Source of the DNA: Pseudodesulfovibrio pelocollis
Lineage (GTDB): Bacteria > Desulfobacterota > Desulfovibrionia > Desulfovibrionales > Desulfovibrionaceae
Assembly: GCF_030282845.1 (NCBI RefSeq)
Contig: NZ_JASTWE010000027.1
Coordinates: 1-50,494, forward strand
Reading direction: 5' to 3'
Length of the DNA: 50,494 nt
Positions within the stretch are counted from its first letter, which is position 1; each line of letters opens with the position of its first letter. Below, piece by piece: positions 27,765-36,742 of the stretch. The notes beneath the pieces were generated by a model. It saw nothing but the letters and a program-made list of their open reading frames with translations, was not told the DNA's origin and did not search any database. The translations under genes were made by a program, and so were the position numbers.

Positions 27765-27791
27765 CCAAAAATAGAGATCGTCTATTGTTGG
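27765..27791. promoter_or_regulatory. 27-bp dyad upstream of the double-cubane reductase gene
   Basis: CCAAAAATAGA (27765-27775) and TCTATTGTTGG (27781-27791) are inverted repeats matching at 10 of 11 positions around GATCG. The dyad is centred about 60 bases before the start at 27718. No T-run follows on either strand, so it looks like an operator rather than a terminator. The regulator is unknown. Confidence 0.5.
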
Positions 27792-27894
27792 GTGGCAATC
27801 ATGTCTATGCACCGGTTCCATGAGGAGGGGAAATCCGTGGCACTGGCACACGGTTCTGCACCTTGGCTGATATTTCGGGCCGGGCGCGGCCGGG

Positions 27895-28845
27895 TCAGAT
27901 GGTGCAGCGCAGGTCGGGCATGGGAGCCATGAGCCCGGGCAGCCAGGGCGCGGTGAAGAAGGCGTGCCCGGCCCGGCCGATGCGGACCGGCGGCGCGTTT
28001 CTGGCCTGGCTGACGATGACTTCATTCGGGGTGAACCTGACGATCATGGGTATCATCTCGCGTTCGCCGTCCCCGCACAGGCTCTCGCGCTGGTCAGGGG
28101 CAAAGGGTGTGGAGCGGCCGTCCGGGCTGATGGCGGTCAGCCGCGTGAGCACCGTGACGACCCGGGCCACGGCTCCGTCGGGGTGGAAGGCCAGGGAGTT
28201 GTCGTCGCCGTTGACGCCCACGGCGTCGGGGTCGTGGGCCGCCATCTCTCCGGCCGGGGTGCTCACTGTGGTGGGCCGGGCCGGTTCCACGGAGCGGACC
28301 GTGCCGTTGGGCCAGAAGGACACGCCCATGCGTGTTTCCACCATGCCCGCCGGGGTGTCGATGGACACGGTCTGGCCGGGCCAGAGGGTGAGGCTGCGCA
28401 GCGCGCCCGAGGGATGGAAGGCCGCGCCGATGATGGTGGCCGTGAGCATGCCGACCGGGGTGAGCAGGGTCGCGGGCCGGGCCAGCCCGGCCTCGTCCTC
28501 CTGGCTCCAGTATCCCGAGAGCCTGCCGTTGAGGGGAAAGACCCGGTTCAGGGAGCCGTCCGGGTGAAAGGTGAGCAGTTCGGCCGGGATGTCGCCAGCC
28601 GGGGTGGAGACCACGGTCTGCTCCTCCAGGGGCAGGGACCGCAATGATCCGCCCGGGTGAAAGACCACGGGCTGGACTTCCTTCTTGCGCAGTTCGCTGG
28701 TTGTGTGTTGGGGAACGAGCCGCCCGGCCGGGGTGTCCAGAATGCAGGGTCCGGCTGCCTGACAGGCTTGGAGCGAGCCATTGGTGAAGGTTTCGGGATT
28801 TTGGGCGGTGGGGATGACGCCGAGGCGGGTGGCGATGGTCTGCAT
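27895..28845 (-). CDS. Repeat protein of unknown function in the nifV operon
   Basis: I do not recognise a named family. The 316-residue protein has no signal peptide or membrane helix. It is made of about five to six imperfect repeats of 35-50 residues with the pattern FHPxGSLRSLxL followed by VxTPAG. Copies start near residues 62, 91, 140, 172 and 217 (FHPGGSLRSL, FHPDGSLNRV, FHPSGALRSL, FWPNGTVRSV, FHPDGAVARV). The C-terminus ends in MIVRFTPNEVIV and a hydrophobic segment. The repeats suggest a small beta-rich solenoid or propeller of the type seen in MORN/YwqK-like proteins. It lies 39 bases after nifV on the same strand, so it is probably made under nitrogen-fixing conditions. Ribosome binding site AAGGA before ATG 28845. 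Confidence 0.65.
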   Translation of the reverse strand: MQTIATRLGVIPTAQNPETFTNGSLQACQAAGPCILDTPAGRLVPQHTTSELRKKEVQPVVFHPGGSLRSLPLEEQTVVSTPAGDIPAELLTFHPDGSLNRVFPLNGRLSGYWSQEDEAGLARPATLLTPVGMLTATIIGAAFHPSGALRSLTLWPGQTVSIDTPAGMVETRMGVSFWPNGTVRSVEPARPTTVSTPAGEMAAHDPDAVGVNGDDNSLAFHPDGAVARVVTVLTRLTAISPDGRSTPFAPDQRESLCGDGEREMIPMIVRFTPNEVIVSQARNAPPVRIGRAGHAFFTAPWLPGLMAPMPDLRCTI

Positions 28846-28884
28846 GCGGCTTTCCTTGCTGAAGGTGTCGAAAATTTCGAAGAA

Positions 28885-29994
28885 TCAATCCGACTCGGGG
28901 CAGCGGGTGGCCAGTCCGGTGAACTCGTCGCGGGTCAGGGGGCGGCCACGCTCCCAGGCGAGGCGGCGCACTGCCTCGACCAGTTTGGGCAGATCCCGGT
29001 CCGGGCAGTGGAGGTCGAGGCGTTCCAGGGCGGTGACCACGGCCCCGCGCCCGCTCTTGCCGCCCACCGCGATGCGGCGGCCAAGGCCCACGGCGGCCGG
29101 GTCGTACGGCTCGAAGAGATCGGGCGACTTGCTCAGGGCGTGGGCGTGCAGCCCGGACTCGCAGGCAAAGATGTCGTTGCCCGCTACGGCCTTGGTCCTG
29201 GGAATCGGCACCCCGGCGGCCCGGGACACGAAGCGGCACAGCTCGCGCAGACCACCGGTGCGATACCGCCCTGTGCCCGCATTGAGGGAGAGGTGGGCGG
29301 CCAATTCCTCGGTGGCCGCGATGCCAGAGCGCTCGCCGATGCCCAGCACGCTCGCGTCGGCAAAGTCCGCGCCCGCCTCCAGGGCCGTGACCGCGTTGGC
29401 CGTGGCCATGCCGAAGTCGTCGTGGCAGTGCACGGCCATATCAATCTTGAGGGCGGCGCGGAACCGGCAGACCATTTCCCGCGTGCGCGCCGGGGTGAGC
29501 AGACCCAGCGAGTCGGACAGGCGCACCCGCGAGGCCCCGGCCTCGGCCGCGGTAAGGGCCGCTGTCAGGGCGAATTCCGGGTCCGCGCGGGATATGTCTT
29601 CAAGCCCCACCGAAACATAGGCCACACCCAGCAGCCGGGCCGTCAGCACCGTGGAGGCGATGCGCTCCAGCACGCCCGCCCGGTCCAAGCCCAGCCGCTT
29701 GGCGATATGGGCGTCAGACACCGGCACCCCGATGTTGACCCGGTCCACGGGCAGGGCCGCAGCCGTGCGCACGTCCGTTTCGCGGCAGGGGCACCAGACG
29801 CCGAGGCTGGCGCGCCCGGCCCGGCCGCGCACCCGCCCGGCCAGAAGGTCGATCCCCTCCTGGCCCACCCAGCCCAGCTCCACCTCCTCGACGCCCAGGT
29901 CAAACAGCGCGGTCGCGATGGCCTCCCGCGCATCTAGTGTGAAGTAGGCCCCGAAGAGCTGCGCCCCCTCCCTCAAAGTCGTGTCTATCAGCAT
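28885..29994 (-). CDS. nifV: Homocitrate synthase (NifV)
   Basis: 369 residues. It condenses acetyl-CoA with 2-oxoglutarate to give homocitrate, the organic ligand of FeMo-cofactor. It belongs to the isopropylmalate synthase/homocitrate synthase family: the motif DTTLREGAQ (4-12) supplies metal and catalytic residues, VHCHDDFGMATANA holds the His-x-His metal ligands, and GIGERSGIAATEE is the second family signature. The start at 29994 has GGGAG seven bases upstream; the open frame to 30177 adds 61 residues across the promoter and is rejected. A sigma-54-type promoter lies at 30038-30052, so it should be NifA-controlled. The family alone could also indicate an isopropylmalate-type enzyme, but the nif context settles it. 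Confidence 0.9.
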   Translation of the reverse strand: MLIDTTLREGAQLFGAYFTLDAREAIATALFDLGVEEVELGWVGQEGIDLLAGRVRGRAGRASLGVWCPCRETDVRTAAALPVDRVNIGVPVSDAHIAKRLGLDRAGVLERIASTVLTARLLGVAYVSVGLEDISRADPEFALTAALTAAEAGASRVRLSDSLGLLTPARTREMVCRFRAALKIDMAVHCHDDFGMATANAVTALEAGADFADASVLGIGERSGIAATEELAAHLSLNAGTGRYRTGGLRELCRFVSRAAGVPIPRTKAVAGNDIFACESGLHAHALSKSPDLFEPYDPAAVGLGRRIAVGGKSGRGAVVTALERLDLHCPDRDLPKLVEAVRRLAWERGRPLTRDEFTGLATRCPESD

Positions 29995-30037
29995 GGTCAG
30001 GCTCCCTGGTTGCAGTGCGGTCCTCCACCTCTTCCGA

Positions 30038-30052
30038 GCAGGAAGGATGCCA
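30038..30052 (-). promoter_or_regulatory. Sigma-54 promoter of nifV
   Basis: The minus strand reads TGGCAT-CCTTC-CTGC: correct GG-N10-GC spacing and eight of ten consensus positions. Predicted start near 30026 leaves about 32 bases of leader. Confidence 0.65.
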
Positions 30053-30162
30053 ATGCGTCCTGTCTTTGCAACAGCCTGCATACATGGATGTTTTATTGGC
30101 ATGGCCGCTGGTCGCGGGAGGACACGTTTTTGTAGGAAACAACACTTTACGTAGGGACCGGC

Positions 30163-30178
30163 TGTAGCAGGATACACA
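30163..30178. promoter_or_regulatory. NifA upstream activator sequence (TGT-N10-ACA)
   Basis: TGTAGCAGGATACACA fits the NifA enhancer consensus exactly. It lies about 110 bases upstream of the predicted nifH start and about 145 upstream of the nifV start. Being palindromic, it could serve both. It is the only exact copy I found in this intergenic region. Confidence 0.75.
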
Positions 30179-30233
30179 TTCGTAGGCTGTTGGCTTGATC
30201 TCGTTCGTGTTATTTGTGCTTTAATTTCGATAA

Positions 30234-31142
<909 letters not shown>

Positions 31143-31186
31143 TTAACCAAAATCACAGGAAAACAGTAAGATAGGAGGGAGTGGAA

Positions 31187-31534
31187 ATGATGATCATGGT
31201 GAGAGCGATAGTGCGCCCGGAAAAAGCGGACGACGTGCTGGCGGCCCTGATGGACAACGGGTTTCCGGCGGTCACCAAGTATTCCGTGGCCGGGCGCGGC
31301 AAGCAGCGCGGCATAAAGATAGGTGAAGTCACCTACGACGAGATCCCCAAGACCATGCTCATGAGCGTGGTCAAGGAGGCGGACAAGGACTTCGTCATCT
31401 CCACCATCATGGACGCGGCCCGCTCCGGCGTGAAGGGCGCGTTCGGCGACGGCAAGATCTTCGTCTCCCCGGTGGAGGATGTCTACACCATCAGCTCCGG
31501 CGTCAACGAAACCGCCGTGGCCGGGGAGGCGTAG
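31187..31534 (+). CDS. nifI1: NifI1, PII-family regulator of nitrogenase
   Basis: 115 residues of the PII superfamily. MIMVRAIVRPEKADDVLAALMDNGF and the C-terminal DGKIFVSPVEDVYTI are typical of the NifI1 branch. The T-loop region (VAGRGKQRGIKIG) lacks the usual uridylylated tyrosine. Together with NifI2 it forms a complex that senses 2-oxoglutarate and ATP/ADP and blocks NifDK when fixed nitrogen is plentiful; this is known from methanogens. Position between nifH and nifD is the classic one. AGGAGG lies eight bases before ATG 31187; a nearby ATG at 31190 is an alternative. Confidence 0.95.
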   Translation: MMIMVRAIVRPEKADDVLAALMDNGFPAVTKYSVAGRGKQRGIKIGEVTYDEIPKTMLMSVVKEADKDFVISTIMDAARSGVKGAFGDGKIFVSPVEDVYTISSGVNETAVAGEA

Positions 31535-31535
31535 C

Positions 31536-31910
31536 ATGAAGGAAGTCATCGCAGTGGTGCGCATGGACATGATGAACCGGACCAAGGCCGCCCTGACCAA
31601 GGCCGGGGTGGACGCCTTCTTCGCCCACGAGGCGCAGGGGCGGGGCAAGGGGTTTGTCAATTCCGGCGTGCTCCAAGGCGCCAAGAGCGGCTACGAAGAG
31701 GCCGCCGCCGTGCTCGGGGAAAAGGGCAAGCTCTATCCCAAGCGCATGGTCACGGTGGTGGTCAAGGACGACATGGTCGGGGAAGTGATCGAGGCCATCG
31801 CCACGGTCAACCGCACCGGCAAACCCGGCGACGGCAAGATCTTCGTCCTGCCCATCAATGACGCGGTCCGGGTACGGACCGGCGAGAAGGGCGCAAAGTC
31901 CATAGCCTAA
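31536..31910 (+). CDS. nifI2: NifI2, PII-family regulator of nitrogenase
   Basis: 124 residues. MKEVIAVVRMDMMNRTKAALTKAGVDAFF and TGKPGDGKIFVLPINDAVRVRTGE are PII motifs, with a longer T-loop than NifI1 (HEAQGRGKGF to EKGKLYPKRMVTVVV), the NifI2 pattern. It starts one base after the nifI1 stop, and GGGGAGG lies upstream, so the two PII subunits are made together. They should give fast post-translational switch-off of nitrogenase in response to ammonium. Confidence 0.95.
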   Translation: MKEVIAVVRMDMMNRTKAALTKAGVDAFFAHEAQGRGKGFVNSGVLQGAKSGYEEAAAVLGEKGKLYPKRMVTVVVKDDMVGEVIEAIATVNRTGKPGDGKIFVLPINDAVRVRTGEKGAKSIA

Positions 31911-31931
31911 GCCCTGCAAGGAGAAAGTGAA

Positions 31932-33569
31932 ATGGCAAAGACCAGCAAGGCGGTGCGCTTTGATCCCGCAGACATCAAGGAAGAGCTTCTCAAGAAGTAT
32001 CCTCCCAAGGTGGCCAGAAAGCGCGCCAAACAGATAATGATCAACGAGGCCCAGGAGAGCGAGACGCCGCCCGAGATCGTGGCCAACGTCCGCACCATCC
32101 CCGGCATCATAACCATGCGCGGCTGCACCTACGCGGGCTGCAAGGGCGTCATCATGGGCCCCACCCGCGACATCGTCAACATCACCCACGGCCCCATCGG
32201 CTGCGGCTTCTACTCCTGGCTCACCCGCCGCAACCAGACCGACGCGGGCGAGACCGGCGAAAACTACATGACCTACTGCCTGTCCACCGACATGCAGGAC
32301 CAGGACATCATCTTCGGCGGCGAGAAGAAGCTGGCGGCGGCCATCCAGGAGGCCTACGACCTCTTCCATCCCAAGGGCATCTGCATCTTCGCCACCTGTC
32401 CGGTGGGCCTCATCGGCGACGACATCCACGCCGTGGCCCGCAAGATGAAGGAGAAGCTGGGCGATTGCAACGTCTTCGCCTTCTCCTGCGAGGGATACAA
32501 GGGCGTGTCCCAGTCCGCGGGCCATCACATCGCCAACAACCAGGTCTTCACCCATCTGGTGGGCGAGAACCAGACCCCGCCCGAGGGCGAGTACAAGATC
32601 AACCTGCTCGGCGAGTACAACATCGGCGGCGACGGCTTCGAGATCGACCGCGTGCTCAGGAAGTGCGGCATCACCAATATCGCCACCTTCTCGGGCAACT
32701 CCACCTACGCCCAGTTCGCCTCGGCCCAGCACGCGGACCTGAGCGCGGTCATGTGTCACCGCTCCATCAACTACGTGGCCGACATGCTGGAGACCAAGTA
32801 CGGCATCCCCTGGATCAAGGTGAACTTCATCGGGGCCGAGGCCACGGCCAAGTCCCTGCGCAAGATCGGCCAGTACTTTGGCGACAAGGCGCTCATGGAC
32901 CGCATCGAGGCTGTCATCGCCGAGGAGATGCCCGAGGTGGAAGCCGTGGCCGCGGACGTGCGCTCCCGCACCGAGGGCAAGACCGCCATGCTCTTCGTGG
33001 GCGGTTCCCGCGCCCATCACTACAACGAACTCTTCCAGGAAATGGGCATGAAGACCCTGTCCGCAGGCTACGAGTTCGGCCACCGCGACGATTACGAGGG
33101 GCGCGAGGTCATCCCGCACCTGACCGTGGACGCCGACTCGCGCAACATCGAGGAGATCGAGGTGGAGGCCGACGAGAAGCTCTACCGGGCGCGCAAGACC
33201 CCCGAGGAGATCAAGGCCCTGGAAGACGCCGGGTACAAGTTCAAGCATTACGACGGCCTGAACAGCGACATGGACAAGGGGTCCATCATCATCGACGACC
33301 TCAACCAGTACGAGGCCGAAAAGCTGGTGGAGCTGCTCAAGCCGGACATCTTCTGTGCCGGCATCAAGGAGAAGTACTCCATCCAGAAGCTGGGCGTGCC
33401 CATGAAGCAGCTGCACAGCTACGACTCGGGCGGACCCTACGCGGGGTTCAAGGGAGCCATCAATTTCTACAAGGAAATCGACAGGCTCGTGAACAGCAAG
33501 GTCTGGAGCTACATGAAGGCGCCCTGGCAGGAGAACCCCGAGCTGACGGCCACGTTCGTCTGGGAATAA
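31932..33569 (+). CDS. nifD: Nitrogenase MoFe protein alpha subunit (NifD)
   Basis: 545 residues. P-cluster cysteines are Cys65 (MRGCTYAGC), Cys91 (GPIGCGFY) and Cys156 (FATCPVGLIGDD). FeMo-cofactor ligands are Cys275 (VMCHRSINY) and His495 (KQLHSYDSGGPYAGFKGA). The GVSQSAGHHIAN segment carries the His that contacts the active site. It is about 50 residues longer than Azotobacter NifD owing to an insert around 385-445, as in the methanogen/clostridial/Desulfovibrio lineage that also carries nifI1I2. Strong AAGGAG upstream. All catalytic ligands are present, so the subunit should be functional. Confidence 0.97.
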   Translation: MAKTSKAVRFDPADIKEELLKKYPPKVARKRAKQIMINEAQESETPPEIVANVRTIPGIITMRGCTYAGCKGVIMGPTRDIVNITHGPIGCGFYSWLTRRNQTDAGETGENYMTYCLSTDMQDQDIIFGGEKKLAAAIQEAYDLFHPKGICIFATCPVGLIGDDIHAVARKMKEKLGDCNVFAFSCEGYKGVSQSAGHHIANNQVFTHLVGENQTPPEGEYKINLLGEYNIGGDGFEIDRVLRKCGITNIATFSGNSTYAQFASAQHADLSAVMCHRSINYVADMLETKYGIPWIKVNFIGAEATAKSLRKIGQYFGDKALMDRIEAVIAEEMPEVEAVAADVRSRTEGKTAMLFVGGSRAHHYNELFQEMGMKTLSAGYEFGHRDDYEGREVIPHLTVDADSRNIEEIEVEADEKLYRARKTPEEIKALEDAGYKFKHYDGLNSDMDKGSIIIDDLNQYEAEKLVELLKPDIFCAGIKEKYSIQKLGVPMKQLHSYDSGGPYAGFKGAINFYKEIDRLVNSKVWSYMKAPWQENPELTATFVWE

Positions 33570-33587
33570 GAGAGGGAGATCAAAGAC

Positions 33588-34961
33588 ATGCTACTCAGAC
33601 ACACACCCAAGGAAGTGGCGGAGCGCAAGGCCCTGGCCATCAACCCGGCCAAGACCTGCCAGCCCATCGGGGCCATGTATGCGGCGCTGGGCATACACGG
33701 CTGCCTGCCCCACAGCCACGGTTCGCAGGGCTGTTGCGCCTACCACCGCTCGGCCCTGACCCGGCACTACAAGGAGCCGATCTCGGCCGCCACCAGCTCG
33801 TTCACCGAGGGCGCGTCCGTGTTCGGCGGGCAGGCCAACCTGCTCCAGGCCATCAACAACATCTTCACGGTCTATGAGCCCGAGGTCATTGCCGTGCACA
33901 CCACCTGTCTCTCGGAGACCATCGGCGACGATCTCAACCAGATCTTCGAGAAGGCGCGGCGCGAGGGCAAGGTGCCCGAGGGCTGCACCCTGGTGGGCGC
34001 GCCCACCCCGAGCTATGTGGGCTCCCACGTCACCGGCTTCTCCAACATGGTCAAGGCCATGGCCCAGCTGGCCGAGCCATCGGGCAAGAAGAGCGGCAAG
34101 GTCAACATCATCCCCGGCTGGGTCGAGCCTGCGGACATGGCCGAGATCAAGCGGCTGGCCACCCTGGTCGGTGTGCCCGTGACCGTGTTCCCGGACACCT
34201 CCGGCGTGCTCGATGCCCCGCTCACCGGCGAATACACGATGTTCCCGCAGGGCGGCGTGACCATCAAGGAGCTCAAGGCCAGCGGCGACGCCACGGCCAC
34301 CCTGGCCATGGGCGAGTGGTGCTCGGCCGATGCCGCCCGCTGGCTCGACGCCAAGTGCAAGGTCCCCTGCACCGTGCTCGACATGCCCTTTGGGCTGGCC
34401 GCCACCGACCGCTTCATCGACGTGCTGCGCACCGTGGCCGGAGTGACCGTGCCCGACGCTGTGGCTGTGGAGCGCGGCCAGCTGGTGGACCTCATCTCGG
34501 ACATGCACCAGTACCTCTACGGCAAGCGCGTGGCCCTGTGGGGCGACCCGGACCAGCTCATCTCCATGTGCGAGTTCCTGGTCAGCCTCGACATGCAGCC
34601 CGTGTACGTGGTCACCGGCACGCCGGGCAAGAAGTTCGAGGAGCGCATCCGCGAGATCTGCGCGGGCAGGCCCTTCGAGGTCAAGGTCAAGGCCAAGGGC
34701 GACATGTTCCTGATGCACCAGTGGATCAAGAACGAGCCCGTGGACCTGCTCATGGGCAACTCCTACGGCAAGTACATAGCCCGCGACGAGGACATCCCGC
34801 TCTTGCGCTGGGGCTTCCCCATCCTGGACCGCCAGGGGCATCAGTACTTCCCCACGGTGGGCTACCGGGGCGGGCTGCGGCTGCTCGAGAAGATGCTCGA
34901 CCAGTTCCTCGACCGCAAGGACCGTGACGATCCGGAAACCTCTTTCGAACTCGTCCTCTAA
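33588..34961 (+). CDS. nifK: Nitrogenase MoFe protein beta subunit (NifK)
   Basis: 457 residues. P-cluster ligands are Cys24 (AKTCQPIGAMYAALG), Cys49 or 50 (HGSQGCCAYHR) and Cys107 (VHTTCLSETIGDD). The N-terminus is short, without the 50-residue arm of Azotobacter NifK, which matches the longer NifD of this nitrogenase group. GGGAG lies upstream, 18 bases after nifD. It pairs with NifD as the alpha2beta2 MoFe protein. A GC-rich hairpin follows the stop codon. Confidence 0.97.
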   Translation: MLLRHTPKEVAERKALAINPAKTCQPIGAMYAALGIHGCLPHSHGSQGCCAYHRSALTRHYKEPISAATSSFTEGASVFGGQANLLQAINNIFTVYEPEVIAVHTTCLSETIGDDLNQIFEKARREGKVPEGCTLVGAPTPSYVGSHVTGFSNMVKAMAQLAEPSGKKSGKVNIIPGWVEPADMAEIKRLATLVGVPVTVFPDTSGVLDAPLTGEYTMFPQGGVTIKELKASGDATATLAMGEWCSADAARWLDAKCKVPCTVLDMPFGLAATDRFIDVLRTVAGVTVPDAVAVERGQLVDLISDMHQYLYGKRVALWGDPDQLISMCEFLVSLDMQPVYVVTGTPGKKFEERIREICAGRPFEVKVKAKGDMFLMHQWIKNEPVDLLMGNSYGKYIARDEDIPLLRWGFPILDRQGHQYFPTVGYRGGLRLLEKMLDQFLDRKDRDDPETSFELVL

Positions 34962-34972
34962 CCACACCGTGC

Positions 34973-35006
34973 GCCCGCGGCGGGGACATCTCCCCCCGTC
35001 GCGGGC
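34973..35006 (+). terminator. Intercistronic hairpin after nifK
   Basis: GCCCGCGGCGGGG (34973-34985) pairs with CCCCGTCGCGGGC (34994-35006), one wobble. There is no T-run. It probably weakens read-through or protects the nifHDK message from 3' decay. Confidence 0.45.
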
Positions 35007-35033
35007 CGAATTTCAGATCAGGCAAGGACAACC

Positions 35034-36206
35034 ATGGCGATCATCTCACCCGCAAGCCCCACCCATCCCTGTTTCGGGAGCGCCTCGCGGCGCGGCGAGG
35101 GGCGGATGCACCTGCCGGTGGCCCCCCGGGCCGTGGCGCGCAGCCGCTTCGCCCCGGACACGCCCCAGGTGTCGCCCGCTCTGGTGGCCACCCCGGACGA
35201 GGCCCTGGCCATGCTCGACCGGGCATTGGCCGACGGCGCGCCCATCAGCATGGTAGGCATCACCGGCCCGGGCGACCCCATGGCCACGCCCGAGGCTGCC
35301 CTGCGCACCCTGCGGCTGGTGCGGGACAAGTACCCGGACATGCCCCTGTGCCTGACCACCTTGGGGCTGGGGATAGGGACTGTGGCCGGGGAGTTGGCCG
35401 CCATCGGTCTGTCCCACGTCACCGTGCTGGTGGACGCCGTGTCCGCCGAGGTGGCCCAGGGAGTGTATGCCTGGATTCGCCCCTCCACCCGGACCATGCC
35501 GCTGCCCCTGGCCGCGCAGGTGCTGGTGGACGGGCAGCGGCGGGCCGTGACCGCCCTGGTCGAGGCCGGGCTGACCGTCAAGATCAACACCACGGTCCAT
35601 GCCGGGGTCAACGCCGAGCATGTGGAGACTATCGCCCAGACCATGGCCGCTCTCGGCGCGACGATCATGACCGTGGTCCCCTTCTGGCCGGGCGGCGAAA
35701 ACGGCGCAGCCCAGCCGGACATGGACCTGCTGGCCGCCGTGCGCGAGAAGGCGGCCCGGCACCTGGCCCTGACCCCCTCCTGGGGCGAGTGCGGCGATGT
35801 CGTGCCCACGGCCGCCAGGCCGGTGGCCTCGTCGCTGCCCCGGCCCGTTGCCGGGCGGCCCAACGTGGCCGTGGCCAGCGCGGGCGGCATGGACGTGGAC
35901 CTGCACCTGGGCCATGCGTTCAAGCTGCTCATCTACGGCCCGCGCGAGGACGGCCTGGCCTGCCTGCTCGAAACCCGCGACGCGCCCGAGCCGGGCGGAG
36001 GCGACAGCCGCTGGGAGGGATTGGCCGACATCCTGACCGACTGTTTCGTCCTGCTGGCGGCCAGCGCCGGGGAGCGCCCCAGAGAGATTTTGCACCGCCG
36101 GGGCGTGACCGTCCTGATCACCGAGGGCGAGATCGAGGGAACCGTGGATGTCCTCTACGGCGGCGGCAAAAAGGGCAAGGGCCGCATGGAGCGGCGCAAC
36201 ACATAA
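35034..36206 (+). CDS. NifB-like protein lacking radical-SAM cysteines, fused to NifX-like domain
   Basis: 390 residues that align by eye with NifB (39562-40836) along most of their length. Shared features include HPCF, (V/M)HLPVAP, ITGPGDPMATPEAAL versus IAGPGDPFANPAEVL, GLSHVTVLVDAV, VKINTTVHAGVN versus VKINSIIIPGVN, and a C-terminal NifX-type cofactor-binding domain (RPNVAVASAGG...LHLGHAF). However, where NifB has CNIQCNYC this protein has AVARSRFA (about 33-40), and the ESRP motif is missing too. It therefore cannot hold the radical-SAM [4Fe-4S] cluster. It may bind or pass on NifB-co/FeMo-co precursor, or be a scaffold. It is intact, with AAGGA upstream, and sits between nifK and the ferredoxin gene. 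Confidence 0.85.
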   Translation: MAIISPASPTHPCFGSASRRGEGRMHLPVAPRAVARSRFAPDTPQVSPALVATPDEALAMLDRALADGAPISMVGITGPGDPMATPEAALRTLRLVRDKYPDMPLCLTTLGLGIGTVAGELAAIGLSHVTVLVDAVSAEVAQGVYAWIRPSTRTMPLPLAAQVLVDGQRRAVTALVEAGLTVKINTTVHAGVNAEHVETIAQTMAALGATIMTVVPFWPGGENGAAQPDMDLLAAVREKAARHLALTPSWGECGDVVPTAARPVASSLPRPVAGRPNVAVASAGGMDVDLHLGHAFKLLIYGPREDGLACLLETRDAPEPGGGDSRWEGLADILTDCFVLLAASAGERPREILHRRGVTVLITEGEIEGTVDVLYGGGKKGKGRMERRNT

Positions 36207-36221
36207 AGGAGAACGAGAGAC

Positions 36222-36521
36222 ATGGCTACCCCCGCGAAAATGATCATCTGTTGCCAGAGCTTCCGCGCCCAGGGCGACCCCAAGGGCATCTGTCACAAGC
36301 AGACCGACGGCTTCTTGCAGTACATCGAGGAGGAGATTCTCGACCGGGGTATTGACGCCCTGGTGGTGGCCTCCACTTGCCTCAAGCAGTGCGAGTCCGG
36401 CCCCATCATGGTCGTCCAGCCCGAGAACTGGTGGTTCAAGGGCGTTGCCAGCGAGGAGGCCATCGACGCCATCCTCGACGGCCTGGAAGACGGCGAGCAG
36501 TGCGCCGAGTACGCGCTGTAG
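36222..36521 (+). CDS. Thioredoxin-fold [2Fe-2S] ferredoxin of the nif operon
   Basis: 99 residues. Cys10, Cys11, Cys24, Cys53 and Cys57 (MIICCQSF, KGICHK, STCLKQCESGP) give the spacing of the Clostridium/Azotobacter-type thioredoxin-like [2Fe-2S] ferredoxins. The segment IMVVQPENWWFKGV is also typical. Such ferredoxins are common in nif clusters and may donate electrons to nitrogenase or to cofactor assembly. It starts 15 bases after the preceding gene with AAGGAG upstream. Confidence 0.92.
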   Translation: MATPAKMIICCQSFRAQGDPKGICHKQTDGFLQYIEEEILDRGIDALVVASTCLKQCESGPIMVVQPENWWFKGVASEEAIDAILDGLEDGEQCAEYAL

Positions 36522-36653
36522 GAAATTGAGAGCCCGATGCCCAGCGCTTGCCGCCAGCCCCGCAGGACGCCGAACTCAGGTCGGGGACGCGTGCTGTCCG
36601 CCATGAACGCCGTGGCGAAAGGGGCACCCATTCCCGGGCGGCGAGCAGGGCGG

Positions 36654-36679
36654 TCCCGCCGCCGGTGACGGCGGCGGGA
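36654..36679 (+). terminator. Intercistronic hairpin before nifE
   Basis: TCCCGCCGCCG (36654-36664) and CGGCGGCGGGA (36669-36679) form a perfect 11-base stem with a GTGA tetraloop in the 221-base gap between the ferredoxin gene and nifE. There is no T-run and no sigma-54 promoter for nifE could be found, so nifENB may be reached by read-through at a reduced level. Confidence 0.45.
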
Positions 36680-36742
36680 TCAAGGCCCCTGGCAGGAGCG
36701 GCTTCACAGAGTCAATTACAGGTTTTGCATCGGAGGGAGGCA

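Noticed and set aside
27844-27859. TGGCACACGGTTCTGC as a sigma-54 promoter
   Set aside because: GG and GC are 11 rather than 10 bases apart and it points rightward, where no gene starts.
31503-33416. Long minus-strand open frame opposite nifD (637 codons)
   Set aside because: A shadow of nifI2/nifD codon bias in GC-rich DNA; the translated sequence is repetitive His/Val/Leu/Gly and matches nothing.
31932-33569. Possible vanadium or iron-only nitrogenase alpha subunit
   Set aside because: No vnfG/anfG gene lies between nifD and nifK, and NifE, NifN, NifV and the nifI pair fit the molybdenum enzyme. The extra length of NifD is normal for this lineage.
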